A stretch of 21,712 nt of DNA from a virus: IMG/VR virus record IMGVR_UViG_3300030419_002038, positions 1 to 21,712 of that record; one strand, written 5' to 3'. Numbering within the stretch: position 1 is the first letter of the stretch; each line of letters opens with the position of its first letter. Shown here piece by piece: positions 9,001 through 16,307 of this stretch. The notes beneath the pieces are model-generated. The model searched no databases. It saw nothing but the letters and a program-made list of their open reading frames with translations, and was not told where the DNA came from. The translations under genes and the position numbers were made by a program.

Positions 9001-10938
9001 TAGTGCTTTACCATCTTCTGCATCAGTTATTACTAAATTACAACCTTGTGAATTAGGGTCTATAACAAAATTAAAATCTAACCATTTATCAGATAAATCT
9101 GCATCGTCTGCCATATATTTAAAATCTGTTGGAGTGGTCGCTATTCCTACTTTATCTCCAACTGGACATGATAACCAACTTAAATAAGATGTGCCGTCTG
9201 AACCAGCACTTGTAGCAGCAGCTCCTAATCTATTAATTGTAATTACACCGTGGTCGTTTGCTAAAAAGACTCCATAAAAATCCTTACTATTGTTGTCTCT
9301 GTTCAACGGTACAGTATCTTCCATATTGGGATGGTGTCTCTTTAAGAAAGTATAAAATGTATCGTCTTGACTCTTTGTCCCTGCTGTAGTTGATGTTGAA
9401 TCTATAGTAGTACCTGTATGCATTCCCGGTGGATACTCACTAAAACATATTGCTATTCCTCTTGTAAATATTCTAGACAAAGTAACTTGATTTGCTGCGT
9501 GGTCATTAGCTACAAGACCATCAGTATGGGTAAGTGTAACATCATATTTATCTGAATAAACTGTTTCCACTTCTCCATCATCATCTAAGTCGTGTGGCAT
9601 ATGACCAAAAGTATTGTCTCTTTTAAAATATCTTGATTCGCAAGGTGCTATCTTTTTAAGATTTAACTTTGCTGTTACTACGGTTCCTATTTTATCGGCG
9701 TCTGATGGGTTAGTTTGATTTTGCCATCTTTTTGGAACTGGAATCTTTTTAACTATATAACATTCCTGTCTTTGATGTGTATGACTACTTGTACTATCTG
9801 CTGGATAATAGATACTACTTCTTCTCCAACCATCTTGATTAGTCATAGCTGGCCAAAATGTATGCATTTTAACAGATTGTCCACCTTCATGAGCATTTTC
9901 ACTACTAAAAGAAACTCTTCCCCAAGCTATTTCCTTTGTACCTCCAGAACTACTTAATTCACTCATAGTTCTTGCCTCTTTAACATCTAAAAGTGTTGAA
10001 TTGTTAGGTGTGACTACATTAGACCTAGTAACTTTATAAGGACCATCAGTAGTAGGAATAGTATTCCTATCTAAATATTTTACTAGTTTTCTTTTATCAC
10101 CTTTTAGTTTAAAAGCACCGCGTTGAGTTTTACCGGTTAATCCTGATTTAGATTCTTGTGTAACAAATCGTGCAGAACCTCCTTTGAAACCCGGGAAACC
10201 AAACTTACCGGTTAAGGCATATCCACCCTTACTTCTACTGCGATATATTTTAACTATATCTTCACCGTTGTGTGTTTCACCGAAATGTTTTTTATAGTCA
10301 CTCTTTTTAAGCTTCCTTCTAAATAATTTACTTTCTTTTTTACCCCATTGATAACAATTCTTATGTGCATCATTTAGTGTTAAATAAGCTTCCTTCTGTA
10401 CTACTAATTGTCCTTGTTCTACTGTAGTAGTGGTTTCTTCTCCTACTCCGTCAAATATCTCGTTGTAATATTGAGAAGGTGGTTCAGTTGTAAAATAAGT
10501 AGAAAATGCTAATATATCTTCATTTACTATCATTGTAGAGCCATCTGAGGCTCCTCCTTCTACATCAATCTTACTATCTATCTTAAATGCTTTAATACCA
10601 ACACCTTCACCACCGCTAGTTACCCCGCTAGTTGGATTAGTAAAATCATCATTTTTTATTTTGGCTGAAAAATATAAACCTGAAAGTTCTCCTGCGCCAA
10701 AAGGAGGTTTATCAGTAAAAGTAGTGTCAAATTGAGAATATCTAGGAGACATTCCTCCTGTAATAGTATGATAATCGTCAGCGTTGTCATATAAATCTGT
10801 ATAAGTTCCGTGATAGCTAGCGGATTTAGATGGTACAGTACGTCTGTAAAAATGATTACCTTCTAGTTTTAAATCTGCACTCTTACTAGTTCTAAATGCT
10901 GTAAGGGCTGCTCTCATTGGGTCTTTCTTTATTGCCAT
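6037..10938 (-). CDS. Giant distal tail/adhesion protein with C-terminal LamG-like domain
   Basis: 1633 residues, the largest protein here, directly downstream of the tape measure gene. A concanavalin/LamG-like jelly roll lies at about residues 1340-1567: it starts with AVIHLPMNE, continues with YCLEFDGNDDYVTI and AKLYINGNLEDL, and ends with FDGKIEELVIYKKALYPF, the classical order of LamG_3-type domains that bind carbohydrates or glycoproteins. The first ~300 residues contain a Lys/Gly-rich patch (about 215-300), and the rest is rich in Asp, Asn, Thr and Gly, consistent with many beta domains. No membrane segment or enzymatic motif was seen. Its start is well supported: AGGAGGA lies 5 bases before the ATG, which shares one base with the tape measure stop (TAATG). 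The position suggests the distal tail or central fibre, with a receptor-binding role; that role is inferred. Confidence 0.75.
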   Translation of the reverse strand: MAIKKDPMRAALTAFRTSKSADLKLEGNHFYRRTVPSKSASYHGTYTDLYDNADDYHTITGGMSPRYSQFDTTFTDKPPFGAGELSGLYFSAKIKNDDFTNPTSGVTSGGEGVGIKAFKIDSKIDVEGGASDGSTMIVNEDILAFSTYFTTEPPSQYYNEIFDGVGEETTTTVEQGQLVVQKEAYLTLNDAHKNCYQWGKKESKLFRRKLKKSDYKKHFGETHNGEDIVKIYRSRSKGGYALTGKFGFPGFKGGSARFVTQESKSGLTGKTQRGAFKLKGDKRKLVKYLDRNTIPTTDGPYKVTRSNVVTPNNSTLLDVKEARTMSELSSSGGTKEIAWGRVSFSSENAHEGGQSVKMHTFWPAMTNQDGWRRSSIYYPADSTSSHTHQRQECYIVKKIPVPKRWQNQTNPSDADKIGTVVTAKLNLKKIAPCESRYFKRDNTFGHMPHDLDDDGEVETVYSDKYDVTLTHTDGLVANDHAANQVTLSRIFTRGIAICFSEYPPGMHTGTTIDSTSTTAGTKSQDDTFYTFLKRHHPNMEDTVPLNRDNNSKDFYGVFLANDHGVITINRLGAAATSAGSDGTSYLSWLSCPVGDKVGIATTPTDFKYMADDADLSDKWLDFNFVIDPNSQGCNLVITDAEDGKALYRVAISNSTSLSGSTADNLAGNFPRFMSIWNVNTGNPNSGIGANDKDHGPFADETEAVRNKYKGFMDTGMVFESCVDVDDLSSHPSTPRRKTIFTATAGVQANIIFSDRRTGATDGNLEKYWAFPVGSEGYIATSQDAGSLLYCYSATGEQNVNQSMYDRMSFSAEGQTVNQGEPLLTSASVPVDGGIAPGVDAETIIYIDSIKCHNISPEIENATIVNANNHAGDLTIPATHKTFDVSYSNVADWNGADDIGPAQKEAWSYLSFGFNNEDDFEGAVKFFLLSGFATKNPLITTSIMQSTNSDNSYLRGGYTGAITGGAETLGGFTGTATFDNDEGGPSDGSDTTGRGFIFNASGEGAEVGTKVETANYIDGFSQKGVFTLNFTKRTDKNVASRENPYVSARVELIQGGNFQEAVVDNADIFNLNPNEEYILYRDGSDYSNTKYLTGLKVVEKDDDVITFNKSLKNADSGATIISDMGNLYISPKRFWIIFAILNKSDANTYLPERSYDSIVGISGVETPGATFNEYKFTDSSYYKYQRNMEPFADVESNDVRLDVDMGFGVVDEDNTEAGMAGILHLETSADLDGADIDNQRIDISGIIDEMKPEYNSTLPILLTPLSATNESIIEIYAEEASNEYDKPYLLAEFRDEIPVIEDFTVEPNQENPFFPHYRWESPDDDLWYGFLSIDTKQIYNQYDNAVIHLPMNEESRHAKTPASAPVEKIQGTSNVISGALKNVEGLSGYCLEFDGNDDYVTINHGAGSDPTADCTKEMTVLIHIIADSASDERYVISQTTAGNPDEKFLIKINSSNQVEATVFYDASGNYVSLKSASIIATDGQTPTAIMLVVDSELDSGNAKLYINGNLEDLTGQATTTGSTDNWKVGQSINGGNSTILVGNSAVGATNGFDGKIEELVIYKKALYPFNGKTTDLVVRKPFVELDDSSSSASLPIVSKIFIKDYHNIRGKTSEQVATAPAVTYRKAAFRMDNS

Positions 10939-13900
10939 TAAATTCCTCCTATATCATTCTGTCTTCTTAATGCTTCTGGTAGAACTACTGCGACACGGTC
11001 AGCAAAGTCTTCTGCGTCATTAGTTACTATGTCACCGCCTATATTTAAAGTTATGCCTCCACCACTAAGCATATTTTGTGTCTTTGGTATAATAGTTTCA
11101 CCGGGTTCTACCATTACACTCTGATGTCTATTACCTAGACCTCCACTATCCATAATTGGTAAATATCCTGTATCTGCGGTAGGACTATGTGGATTTGTAG
11201 CAGTTGTAGGCATATCTACAGCAGGTGCTTTCATCATATCTTGCATAACTACATTTAATGCTGCAAAACCTGCAATAGTAGCTACAATTAATCCCGCCAT
11301 GGTTATAAAAGCCATTGGACCTGATAAAGTTGATAATACACCAGCATTATATATTTGTATAGCAAAAGCTAATCCAAAGAAAGCTCCAGTTAAACCACCT
11401 ATAACCGCTGCCATTGTTCTAGAACCATCTGCAAATTTTCGTGTTAAGTATATCATACCGAATAAACCTATAGATATACCTGCTTGAGATAGTGCTAGTT
11501 TAGAATAGGCCGCTCCTAAACTTTCCATAGAAAACTCTAATGCTCCATTTGCCCATATTGACTCAAGAGCTTCTAACTGTTCTGCATCCATTAAATCTAA
11601 TCTCATTGCCATAAGCATATTGTTCATAGGAAGAAGTCCGTTCATTAATTTCATAATTAAAGCAGATTCTAAAAACAACGGTCCTAACTTACCTAATAAT
11701 TTAATAGCTGCTGACATAGGAACTGTCATCATTTGTATAAGTCCTGTAAGATTAGTTCCTTCCTCTGACATTTGCATCATTGAATCTGTTATTGCCTGAA
11801 CTAATTTATAAAATTCATGTAATGCTGTTATCACAAATTCTCTAATCATTTCACCCATAGGTGTTAAACCAACAACTACACCTTCTTCGACAATAACAAA
11901 CATTCCTTCTAATTGGTCTGTAATTTGGTGTAGTACCATTGAAAATTCATTCATATACCCGTGTTGTTTACCAACTTCATCTGATAATAAAAATGGAGTT
12001 TGTAAAGCGTTTTTAATCCTTTCTATACTCATAGCTAAAGATTGCTGCTGGATGTCAGCCATCTCAGTTGCTGCACCTGCTGAATTTTGTAAATCATTAA
12101 CCGCATGTTCGAATTCATCAGCATTTTGTACTAAATGAACAAATGCAGTAGCACCACGAACATTTAAATCTTCAAGTAATGTCGTCATTAAATCTACATC
12201 AGAAGCCATTGGACCCATAGCAACTTGGAATTCCTTTGCTATTTCTGTTAATTGTTTAAAAGTACCATCAGTATTAGTAATCTCTACACCTAATTTAGCG
12301 AAAGCAGCTGTGTTATCGTCTGCATGTTGTGCAAACTCAGCTAATGCCTGTCTTAAACCACGACCTGCAATACCTGCTTCTAAAGCACGGTTAGTTAATA
12401 TTTCTAAAGAACCTAATAATTGGTCAACACTTTGTCCTGTAGAAGTAAAGAAAGGCATAGCGAACTTAACAGCACTTGCTAAATCTTGATATTCAATCAA
12501 AGATTTATTAATAGCATGTGCAAATTTATCTGTAAGTTCAGCAGAATCACTCATTTCTAATCCAAAACCAAATATGGTCTGAGTTGTTAACTTAGCGATA
12601 GTCTCATGGTCACCTTGTACAGCCATAGATAATTTTAAAGTATTGTTTAATACTTCCATAGATTCTTCTGCGTTTAAACCCGCAGAAGCTAAGGTATATA
12701 AACCTTGAGAAGCGTTCTGCATAGAAACACCATATTGATTACCAAAATTAACTATTTCATCAGATAATCCAAAAAGAGTTTCTTGATTTGTCTGAAAAAT
12801 AGATTGTGCATTCATTAATTCTTGTTCAAAGGCTTGGAAAGATTGACGAACTCCATCTAATTTATTAAAAAAGGCAGTAGTTGCTGCTGTCGATATTGCC
12901 AAAGCACCTACTAACGTTGTTTTAAAAGAATTAGCCATTGCTTCAATCTGTTGGTTGAATTCTTTAGCTAATCTTTGACGACGTTTTAATAATTCTACAG
13001 TTTTCTGTCGTATTTTATTATTCTCAGTCTCGCGCTTTTTATATTCACCCATTGCCTCATTTTCATCTTTTCTCTGTTTAGAACTTATAGCGCTTAAGTC
13101 TCTATCGACAGTTAATTGTGAATTTTTTGAATCTTTTAAATCATCTACTCTCTTTTTAGAAAAGGATAATTCATCATTTAAGTCTTTAACAGATTTTGTT
13201 TCTTGCTCTGTTAACATATCTAACCTTTTAATTTCTTTAGTTAGATTTTCACCTTCTCTAACAGAGCGACTTAGACCTAATTCTAGTTCTTTTATTTCTT
13301 TTTTAGCATCTTTTGCGTGTTTTTTACGCTTATCAGGTAATTTATCATAGAGTTTTTTCTTTATTTCTAATTCTTTTTCTAAATGATATCTAATCCTATC
13401 CTCTATTTCTTTTAAAAGTTTTTTCTGCTCTTTTTGTTCTTCTAAATAACCTAGATTTTTAAGTCTTAAATCTCGTTCTTTACTCAATGATTTAACTATA
13501 TTTTCTTGGTCCTGAAGCATTTCTTGGGTAACAGCAATTCCTGCTTTACGTTTTTCGAAATCTCCACCCATAGTGGCTTCAACATCTTCACCCATTGTCT
13601 CAGCAGTAGTATCAATAGTAATACCACGTTCTTCCATGTAAGCTTTAAAATCAGCAAAATTAGCTTTCATGGCTTGTAATTCTTCGGCGTATTCCTTGCC
13701 TATTTCAGGCATTTCAAAATAATCACCTTTCAAACTTTCTGCTGGAGCTTGTTTTGCAAGTGCTTGAGCTGTCTTTAATGCTCCTTGTGATGCAGCATCC
13801 GCTGTTTCACCAGCTTGTTTAATATCGTCTTCTAATTGTCTTAAAGAATCATGACTACGCTTATCCATAGCGTCTGCTAACTTTTTACCAGACTTTTCTA

Positions 13901-14021
13901 ACTCTAAATTAGCTTCAACACCAGCTCTTGCAAATGCACCAGTCTTCGCTATACCTTCGCCGAAACCATCTGTTACGACTTTTATTGAGATTTTTTCTTG
14001 ATAAGGGTTTATACCAACCAT
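10938..14021 (-). CDS. Tail tape measure protein
   Basis: 1027 residues; sets the tail length and is threaded through the tail tube. Order of parts: a short N-terminal segment; a highly charged coiled-coil region rich in Lys and Glu (about 160-365); a TP901-type core (about 366-690) with the alternating helices typical of tape measures, e.g. QELMNAQSIF, GLYTLASAGLNAEESM and AGIAGRGLRQALAEF; hydrophobic, possibly membrane-spanning helices near 840-927; and a C-terminal part with VEPGETIIPK and a Gly-rich end, common in this family. Using about 0.15 nm per residue, the tail would be roughly 150 nm long, which fits a long non-contractile tail. It follows the two chaperone-like genes with a 4-base gap; the Shine-Dalgarno sequence here is weak (GAGTAG). 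No peptidase or lysozyme domain is visible. Confidence 0.93.
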   Translation of the reverse strand: MVGINPYQEKISIKVVTDGFGEGIAKTGAFARAGVEANLELEKSGKKLADAMDKRSHDSLRQLEDDIKQAGETADAASQGALKTAQALAKQAPAESLKGDYFEMPEIGKEYAEELQAMKANFADFKAYMEERGITIDTTAETMGEDVEATMGGDFEKRKAGIAVTQEMLQDQENIVKSLSKERDLRLKNLGYLEEQKEQKKLLKEIEDRIRYHLEKELEIKKKLYDKLPDKRKKHAKDAKKEIKELELGLSRSVREGENLTKEIKRLDMLTEQETKSVKDLNDELSFSKKRVDDLKDSKNSQLTVDRDLSAISSKQRKDENEAMGEYKKRETENNKIRQKTVELLKRRQRLAKEFNQQIEAMANSFKTTLVGALAISTAATTAFFNKLDGVRQSFQAFEQELMNAQSIFQTNQETLFGLSDEIVNFGNQYGVSMQNASQGLYTLASAGLNAEESMEVLNNTLKLSMAVQGDHETIAKLTTQTIFGFGLEMSDSAELTDKFAHAINKSLIEYQDLASAVKFAMPFFTSTGQSVDQLLGSLEILTNRALEAGIAGRGLRQALAEFAQHADDNTAAFAKLGVEITNTDGTFKQLTEIAKEFQVAMGPMASDVDLMTTLLEDLNVRGATAFVHLVQNADEFEHAVNDLQNSAGAATEMADIQQQSLAMSIERIKNALQTPFLLSDEVGKQHGYMNEFSMVLHQITDQLEGMFVIVEEGVVVGLTPMGEMIREFVITALHEFYKLVQAITDSMMQMSEEGTNLTGLIQMMTVPMSAAIKLLGKLGPLFLESALIMKLMNGLLPMNNMLMAMRLDLMDAEQLEALESIWANGALEFSMESLGAAYSKLALSQAGISIGLFGMIYLTRKFADGSRTMAAVIGGLTGAFFGLAFAIQIYNAGVLSTLSGPMAFITMAGLIVATIAGFAALNVVMQDMMKAPAVDMPTTATNPHSPTADTGYLPIMDSGGLGNRHQSVMVEPGETIIPKTQNMLSGGGITLNIGGDIVTNDAEDFADRVAVVLPEALRRQNDIGGI

Positions 14022-14025
14022 CGTT

Positions 14026-14328
14026 TTAGTCTACTCTTTTAATTTTTCCTAAAGCTGAAAAGGACTTTTCTGACTTTACATAACCATATTTTCTACGCGA
14101 TAATAAAAATTTATTATAATCTTGGCGTATTTCTGGTTTATCTTTAGCCATTTGTTGAATGTCTTTTTCTGAATAACCATCAAACGAATGAAGGATATGA
14201 TATTCATTTAAGGCTAACATTAATCCTTCTAATTCCACTGCGGGAGTTGCTTTTATTTCAGCCCAGCTCATATTGAGCGTTTTCATTAAAGGGATGACCG
14301 CGTTCACCGCTGTCGGTGAATTAGTCAT
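14026..14328 (-). CDS. Putative tail assembly chaperone, downstream partner (gpT-like)
   Basis: 100 residues, mostly helical, located between the larger chaperone-like gene and the tape measure gene, where lambda-like viruses encode the T part of the G/GT chaperone. The sequence has NMSWAEIKATPAVELEGLM near residues 19-37 and a charged Lys-rich C-terminus. It is in the -1 frame relative to the preceding gene, and that frame is open across the upstream stop, so it could be made both from its own ATG (AGGA 12 bases upstream) and as a -1 frameshift extension. The assignment is by position, size and frame, not by a recognised motif. Confidence 0.55.
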   Translation of the reverse strand: MTNSPTAVNAVIPLMKTLNMSWAEIKATPAVELEGLMLALNEYHILHSFDGYSEKDIQQMAKDKPEIRQDYNKFLLSRRKYGYVKSEKSFSALGKIKRVD

Positions 14329-14333
14329 CCATT

Positions 14334-14699
14334 CTAAAAATCCTGATTTAATTCTGCCTTTGCTTGTAATACTGTATTAGATATACTCCAACGTAATGTT
14401 GTAGGTAGTTTAGACCAAGAATCCTCGTCAATAGTTTTACCTTCTGGATTTCTTTCATTAGCCTTTTCCATCATAGCTATCATTCTTTTACTAGCTATTT
14501 CAGCAAAATGCATATTTTTATCTTCTTCAGGTAAATCAGAGTCAGGGACCGATATTTTTGGTTCTTCTGCTTCTGTTAATTCACACCATTGTACTGGTAA
14601 TATTTTACCATTATATTCTATTTCTGCCTGTTGAACATCTTCTGTAAGAGCTACTAACTCATCAATGCTCCAAGTTTGTTTCTTTTCTTCTTCTGCCAT
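14334..14699 (-). CDS. Putative tail assembly chaperone (gpG-like)
   Basis: 121 residues, acidic (MAEEEKK start, several Glu/Asp clusters), encoded just before the small gene that precedes the tape measure. This is the position and size of the G-type tail assembly chaperone that coats the tape measure protein before tube polymerisation. Visible parts: an N-terminal helix (SIDELVALTEDV), a strand pair EIEYNGKILPVQWCELTE, and a long helix around FAEIASKRMIAMMEKA. The last codons are GAT TTT TAG, giving five T residues in a row at which a -1 slip would continue into the next gene. The Shine-Dalgarno sequence AGGA lies about 8 bases before the ATG. No motif identifies the family by itself. Confidence 0.6.
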   Translation of the reverse strand: MAEEEKKQTWSIDELVALTEDVQQAEIEYNGKILPVQWCELTEAEEPKISVPDSDLPEEDKNMHFAEIASKRMIAMMEKANERNPEGKTIDEDSWSKLPTTLRWSISNTVLQAKAELNQDF

Positions 14700-14710
14700 T
14701 TTTATTTCCT

Positions 14711-14725
14711 ATCCTTTAAAAGGAT
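14711..14725. repeat. Short inverted repeat between the Pro-Glu gene and the gpG-like gene
   Basis: ATCCTTT A AAAGGAT, a perfect 7-base inverted repeat with a one-base centre, lies just before the Shine-Dalgarno sequence of the downstream gene. The loop is too short for a normal hairpin and no T-run follows on the minus strand, so it is not a convincing terminator. It could bind a dimeric protein or be chance in AT-rich DNA. Confidence 0.4.
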
Positions 14726-14732
14726 TGTGAAC

Positions 14733-14933
14733 TTAATCGTATACTTTGTCGTATGAACCGTCGTTGTATACTAATAATTTATAGTCTATTCCTAGTTTTT
14801 CTTTAATTATTTTTTTACCACTGTTTAGTTCTGGTTCCGGTTCCGGTTCTGGTTCCGGTTCTGGTTCTGGTTCAGGAGTAGGCTCCTCTTCTATTGGAGC
14901 CTCTTCCTCTACCTTTTTTGACTTTTTAGCCAT
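14733..14933 (-). CDS. Small (Pro-Glu)8 repeat protein
   Basis: 66 residues. A lysine/glutamate N-terminus (MAKKSKKVEEEAPIEEE) leads into eight uninterrupted Pro-Glu pairs, then a compact C-terminal part (KKIIKEKLGIDYKLLVYNDG) that could form a small helix-strand unit. Pro-Glu runs form stiff, extended rods, as in the TonB spacer, so the protein may act as a rigid tether with a folded C-terminal anchor. It sits 10 bases after the second major tail protein and has AGGTGA about 7 bases upstream of its ATG. It may decorate the tail tube or belong to the chaperone set that follows; neither is shown by the sequence. I recognise no family. Confidence 0.65.
   Translation of the reverse strand: MAKKSKKVEEEAPIEEEPTPEPEPEPEPEPEPEPELNSGKKIIKEKLGIDYKLLVYNDGSYDKVYD
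14829..14876. repeat. Hexanucleotide repeat coding for (Pro-Glu)8
   Basis: Eight consecutive 6-base units of the form CCN GAA on the minus strand (CCA, CCG or CCT followed by an invariant GAA). All Glu codons are identical while the Pro codon varies at its third base. Such a tract can change length by replication slippage in whole units without breaking the reading frame. Confidence 0.9.
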
Positions 14934-14943
14934 ATTAATTCAC

Positions 14944-15558
14944 CTATAGTTCTGTTGCACCAGTTACTGTAGTGTATGCTGTTGTTGCAATTTTTGGGTC
15001 AACGTGGGAAACAAATTCCAATGTTTCTTCAGTTACACCATCTGCATTCAAAGTAACAGAATGTGATGTTATTGTAGCGTTTCTTACTGTAAATATTTCT
15101 GTACTATCTTTTAACTGAACAAATATTCTATATCCATAATTTACAGTTGGTTTTTCTAGACCGGTATGACTGTTAGTTGTGCTACCTGCTGTAACATTAC
15201 CACCTATACCCCATCTACCTTTAACACCATCACCATCTCCATTAAAAATAATATCCCAGACATCGTCTAATTTTTTCCTTGTGAGAGTTATGGTCGTTTC
15301 TTTCTTAATTTCAGCCTTTAAAGGAGTTCTTTGTCCTATATAAGCAATATCTTCGTCTGTTGCTCCTATACCAAGGTCTACAGAAGTTAAATCTGTAACT
15401 TTAGCATCTGCAACCATTCCTTCACTCTGTTGTCTTGCAAAACAAGTTCCGCCACCTGCTGCTGTAGAATGAATTTGCTTACTTGAGTTAACATATACAT
15501 GATTGTTTACTTCGGCGTTAAGATAAACCTTTACATCCCTTCCAAGATAATAAACCAT
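14944..15558 (-). CDS. Major tail (tube) protein, paralogue 2
   Basis: 204 residues. Closely related to the gene just upstream: both begin YxLGRDVKV and share a central block (VDLxIGATDED..Y.GQRT.LKAEIKKET..TLTRKK.D.VW) with 39 of 51 identical residues, plus a second block, YGYR....KD..E.F..RNA, ending with TEET.EF.S.VDP. The strand-rich make-up, the size, and a position shortly before chaperone and tape measure genes fit a tail tube protein. The N-terminal region between about residues 14 and 55 and the segment around 105-130 are quite different from the paralogue. GGAGA lies about 12 bases upstream of the start. The two proteins may form a mixed tube, or one may be a minor or decorating version; the sequence alone does not decide. 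Confidence 0.8.
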   Translation of the reverse strand: MVYYLGRDVKVYLNAEVNNHVYVNSSKQIHSTAAGGGTCFARQQSEGMVADAKVTDLTSVDLGIGATDEDIAYIGQRTPLKAEIKKETTITLTRKKLDDVWDIIFNGDGDGVKGRWGIGGNVTAGSTTNSHTGLEKPTVNYGYRIFVQLKDSTEIFTVRNATITSHSVTLNADGVTEETLEFVSHVDPKIATTAYTTVTGATEL

Positions 15559-15562
15559 AGTA

Positions 15563-16252
15563 TCAGAGGTCTCCTGTGCCTGTTGCGGCTATCATAGCGG
15601 TTGCGTCTGTAGCTACCATAATTGGGTCTACATAAGACATAAACTCCATAGTTTCTTCAGTTATACCATCGGGGTTAAGTGTAACACCGTGAGATTGAAT
15701 ACAAGCGTTGCGTAAGATAAATACTTCAGAAGTATCTTTCATCTTGATATAGACTCTGTATCCGTATCCTATGTCGTCTGGTTGTCCTGCTAGATTAGCT
15801 CTAATACCAGTTCCGGCTTCATTAATACCCCAACGGGCATTATTAAAAACCTCTTCCCAAACTCTGTCTCCCTTTTTACGGGTGAGTGTACAGGTTGTTT
15901 CTTTCTTAATTTCTGCTTTCAATGTAGTTCTTTGACCAAAATAGGTTACATCTTCATCAGTTGCACCTATTGACAAATCTACTCCAGTTAAGTCACCAAC
16001 TTCATTAGAATATGTCGGTGTACCCGTAGTTCCTGCCGTCTGTGAATTGAAAACACTATCTGAACCTGAATCATTACATGCTAAAGGTCCAGCGAAAAGT
16101 GTATCTGCTGCTACATAGTCATCTGCACTAGTTGCACCAGATTCAACGTCAAGAGCTTCAAGGGCATCACTATCTGCTTCTAATCCAATACCCACATCAG
16201 CGTCTTCAGTGGTAATTGCGACTTTAACATCTCGTCCTAGGAAATATGCCAT
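15563..16252 (-). CDS. Major tail (tube) protein, paralogue 1
   Basis: 229 residues, first gene after the promoter-bearing gap. It shares YFLGRDVKV, the central GATDED..Y.GQRT..KAEIKKET block and the TEETMEFMSYVDP end with the next gene. It differs mainly by an Asp/Ala/Ser-rich N-terminal insertion (about residues 14-85), likely a surface loop or small extra domain. It has the best translation start signal of this region (AGGAGAAA, 7 bases before ATG) and its own promoter-like sequence, as expected for the most abundant tail protein. No sheath gene is seen next to it, so a non-contractile tail is more likely. An alternative is that one of the pair is a highly diverged sheath-like protein, but both are too small for that. 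Confidence 0.82.
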   Translation of the reverse strand: MAYFLGRDVKVAITTEDADVGIGLEADSDALEALDVESGATSADDYVAADTLFAGPLACNDSGSDSVFNSQTAGTTGTPTYSNEVGDLTGVDLSIGATDEDVTYFGQRTTLKAEIKKETTCTLTRKKGDRVWEEVFNNARWGINEAGTGIRANLAGQPDDIGYGYRVYIKMKDTSEVFILRNACIQSHGVTLNPDGITEETMEFMSYVDPIMVATDATAMIAATGTGDL

Positions 16253-16265
16253 TTTAATTTCTCCT

Positions 16266-16281
16266 GCGTATCGTCATACGC
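16266..16281 (-). promoter_or_regulatory. Leader hairpin just before the Shine-Dalgarno sequence of major tail protein 1
   Basis: GCGTAT GACG ATACGC on the minus strand: a perfect 6-bp stem with a four-base loop, ending directly at the AGGAG ribosome binding site. It would be in the mRNA leader if transcription starts near 16285. It could protect the 5' end or tune initiation. An extra GCGTAT copy upstream (16294-16299) could compete for the same partner strand. Confidence 0.45.
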
Positions 16282-16283
16282 TA

Positions 16284-16297
16284 GTATAAAGTTATAC
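16284..16297. repeat. Second inverted repeat in the promoter gap
   Basis: GTATAA AG TTATAC, a perfect 6-base inverted repeat with a two-base centre, lies between the TATA-like box and the leader hairpin, where transcription is expected to start. This position suits an operator for a dimeric regulator. It is short and AT-rich, so chance remains possible. Confidence 0.35.
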
Positions 16298-16307
16298 GCC
16301 ACGGTAG

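Noticed and set aside
8711-9187. A plus-strand open frame of 158 codons inside the giant tail gene
   Set aside because: It lies fully antisense to a well-supported coding region and has no recognisable protein features.
2957-14021. Equal length (1027 residues) of the tape measure and the PKD-containing tail protein as sign of duplication
   Set aside because: The sequences are unrelated: one is helical and coiled-coil, the other beta-rich; the equal length is chance.
14711-14725. Inverted repeat as a terminator between tail genes
   Set aside because: One-base loop, no T-run after it on the minus strand, and the next gene starts at once with a ribosome binding site.
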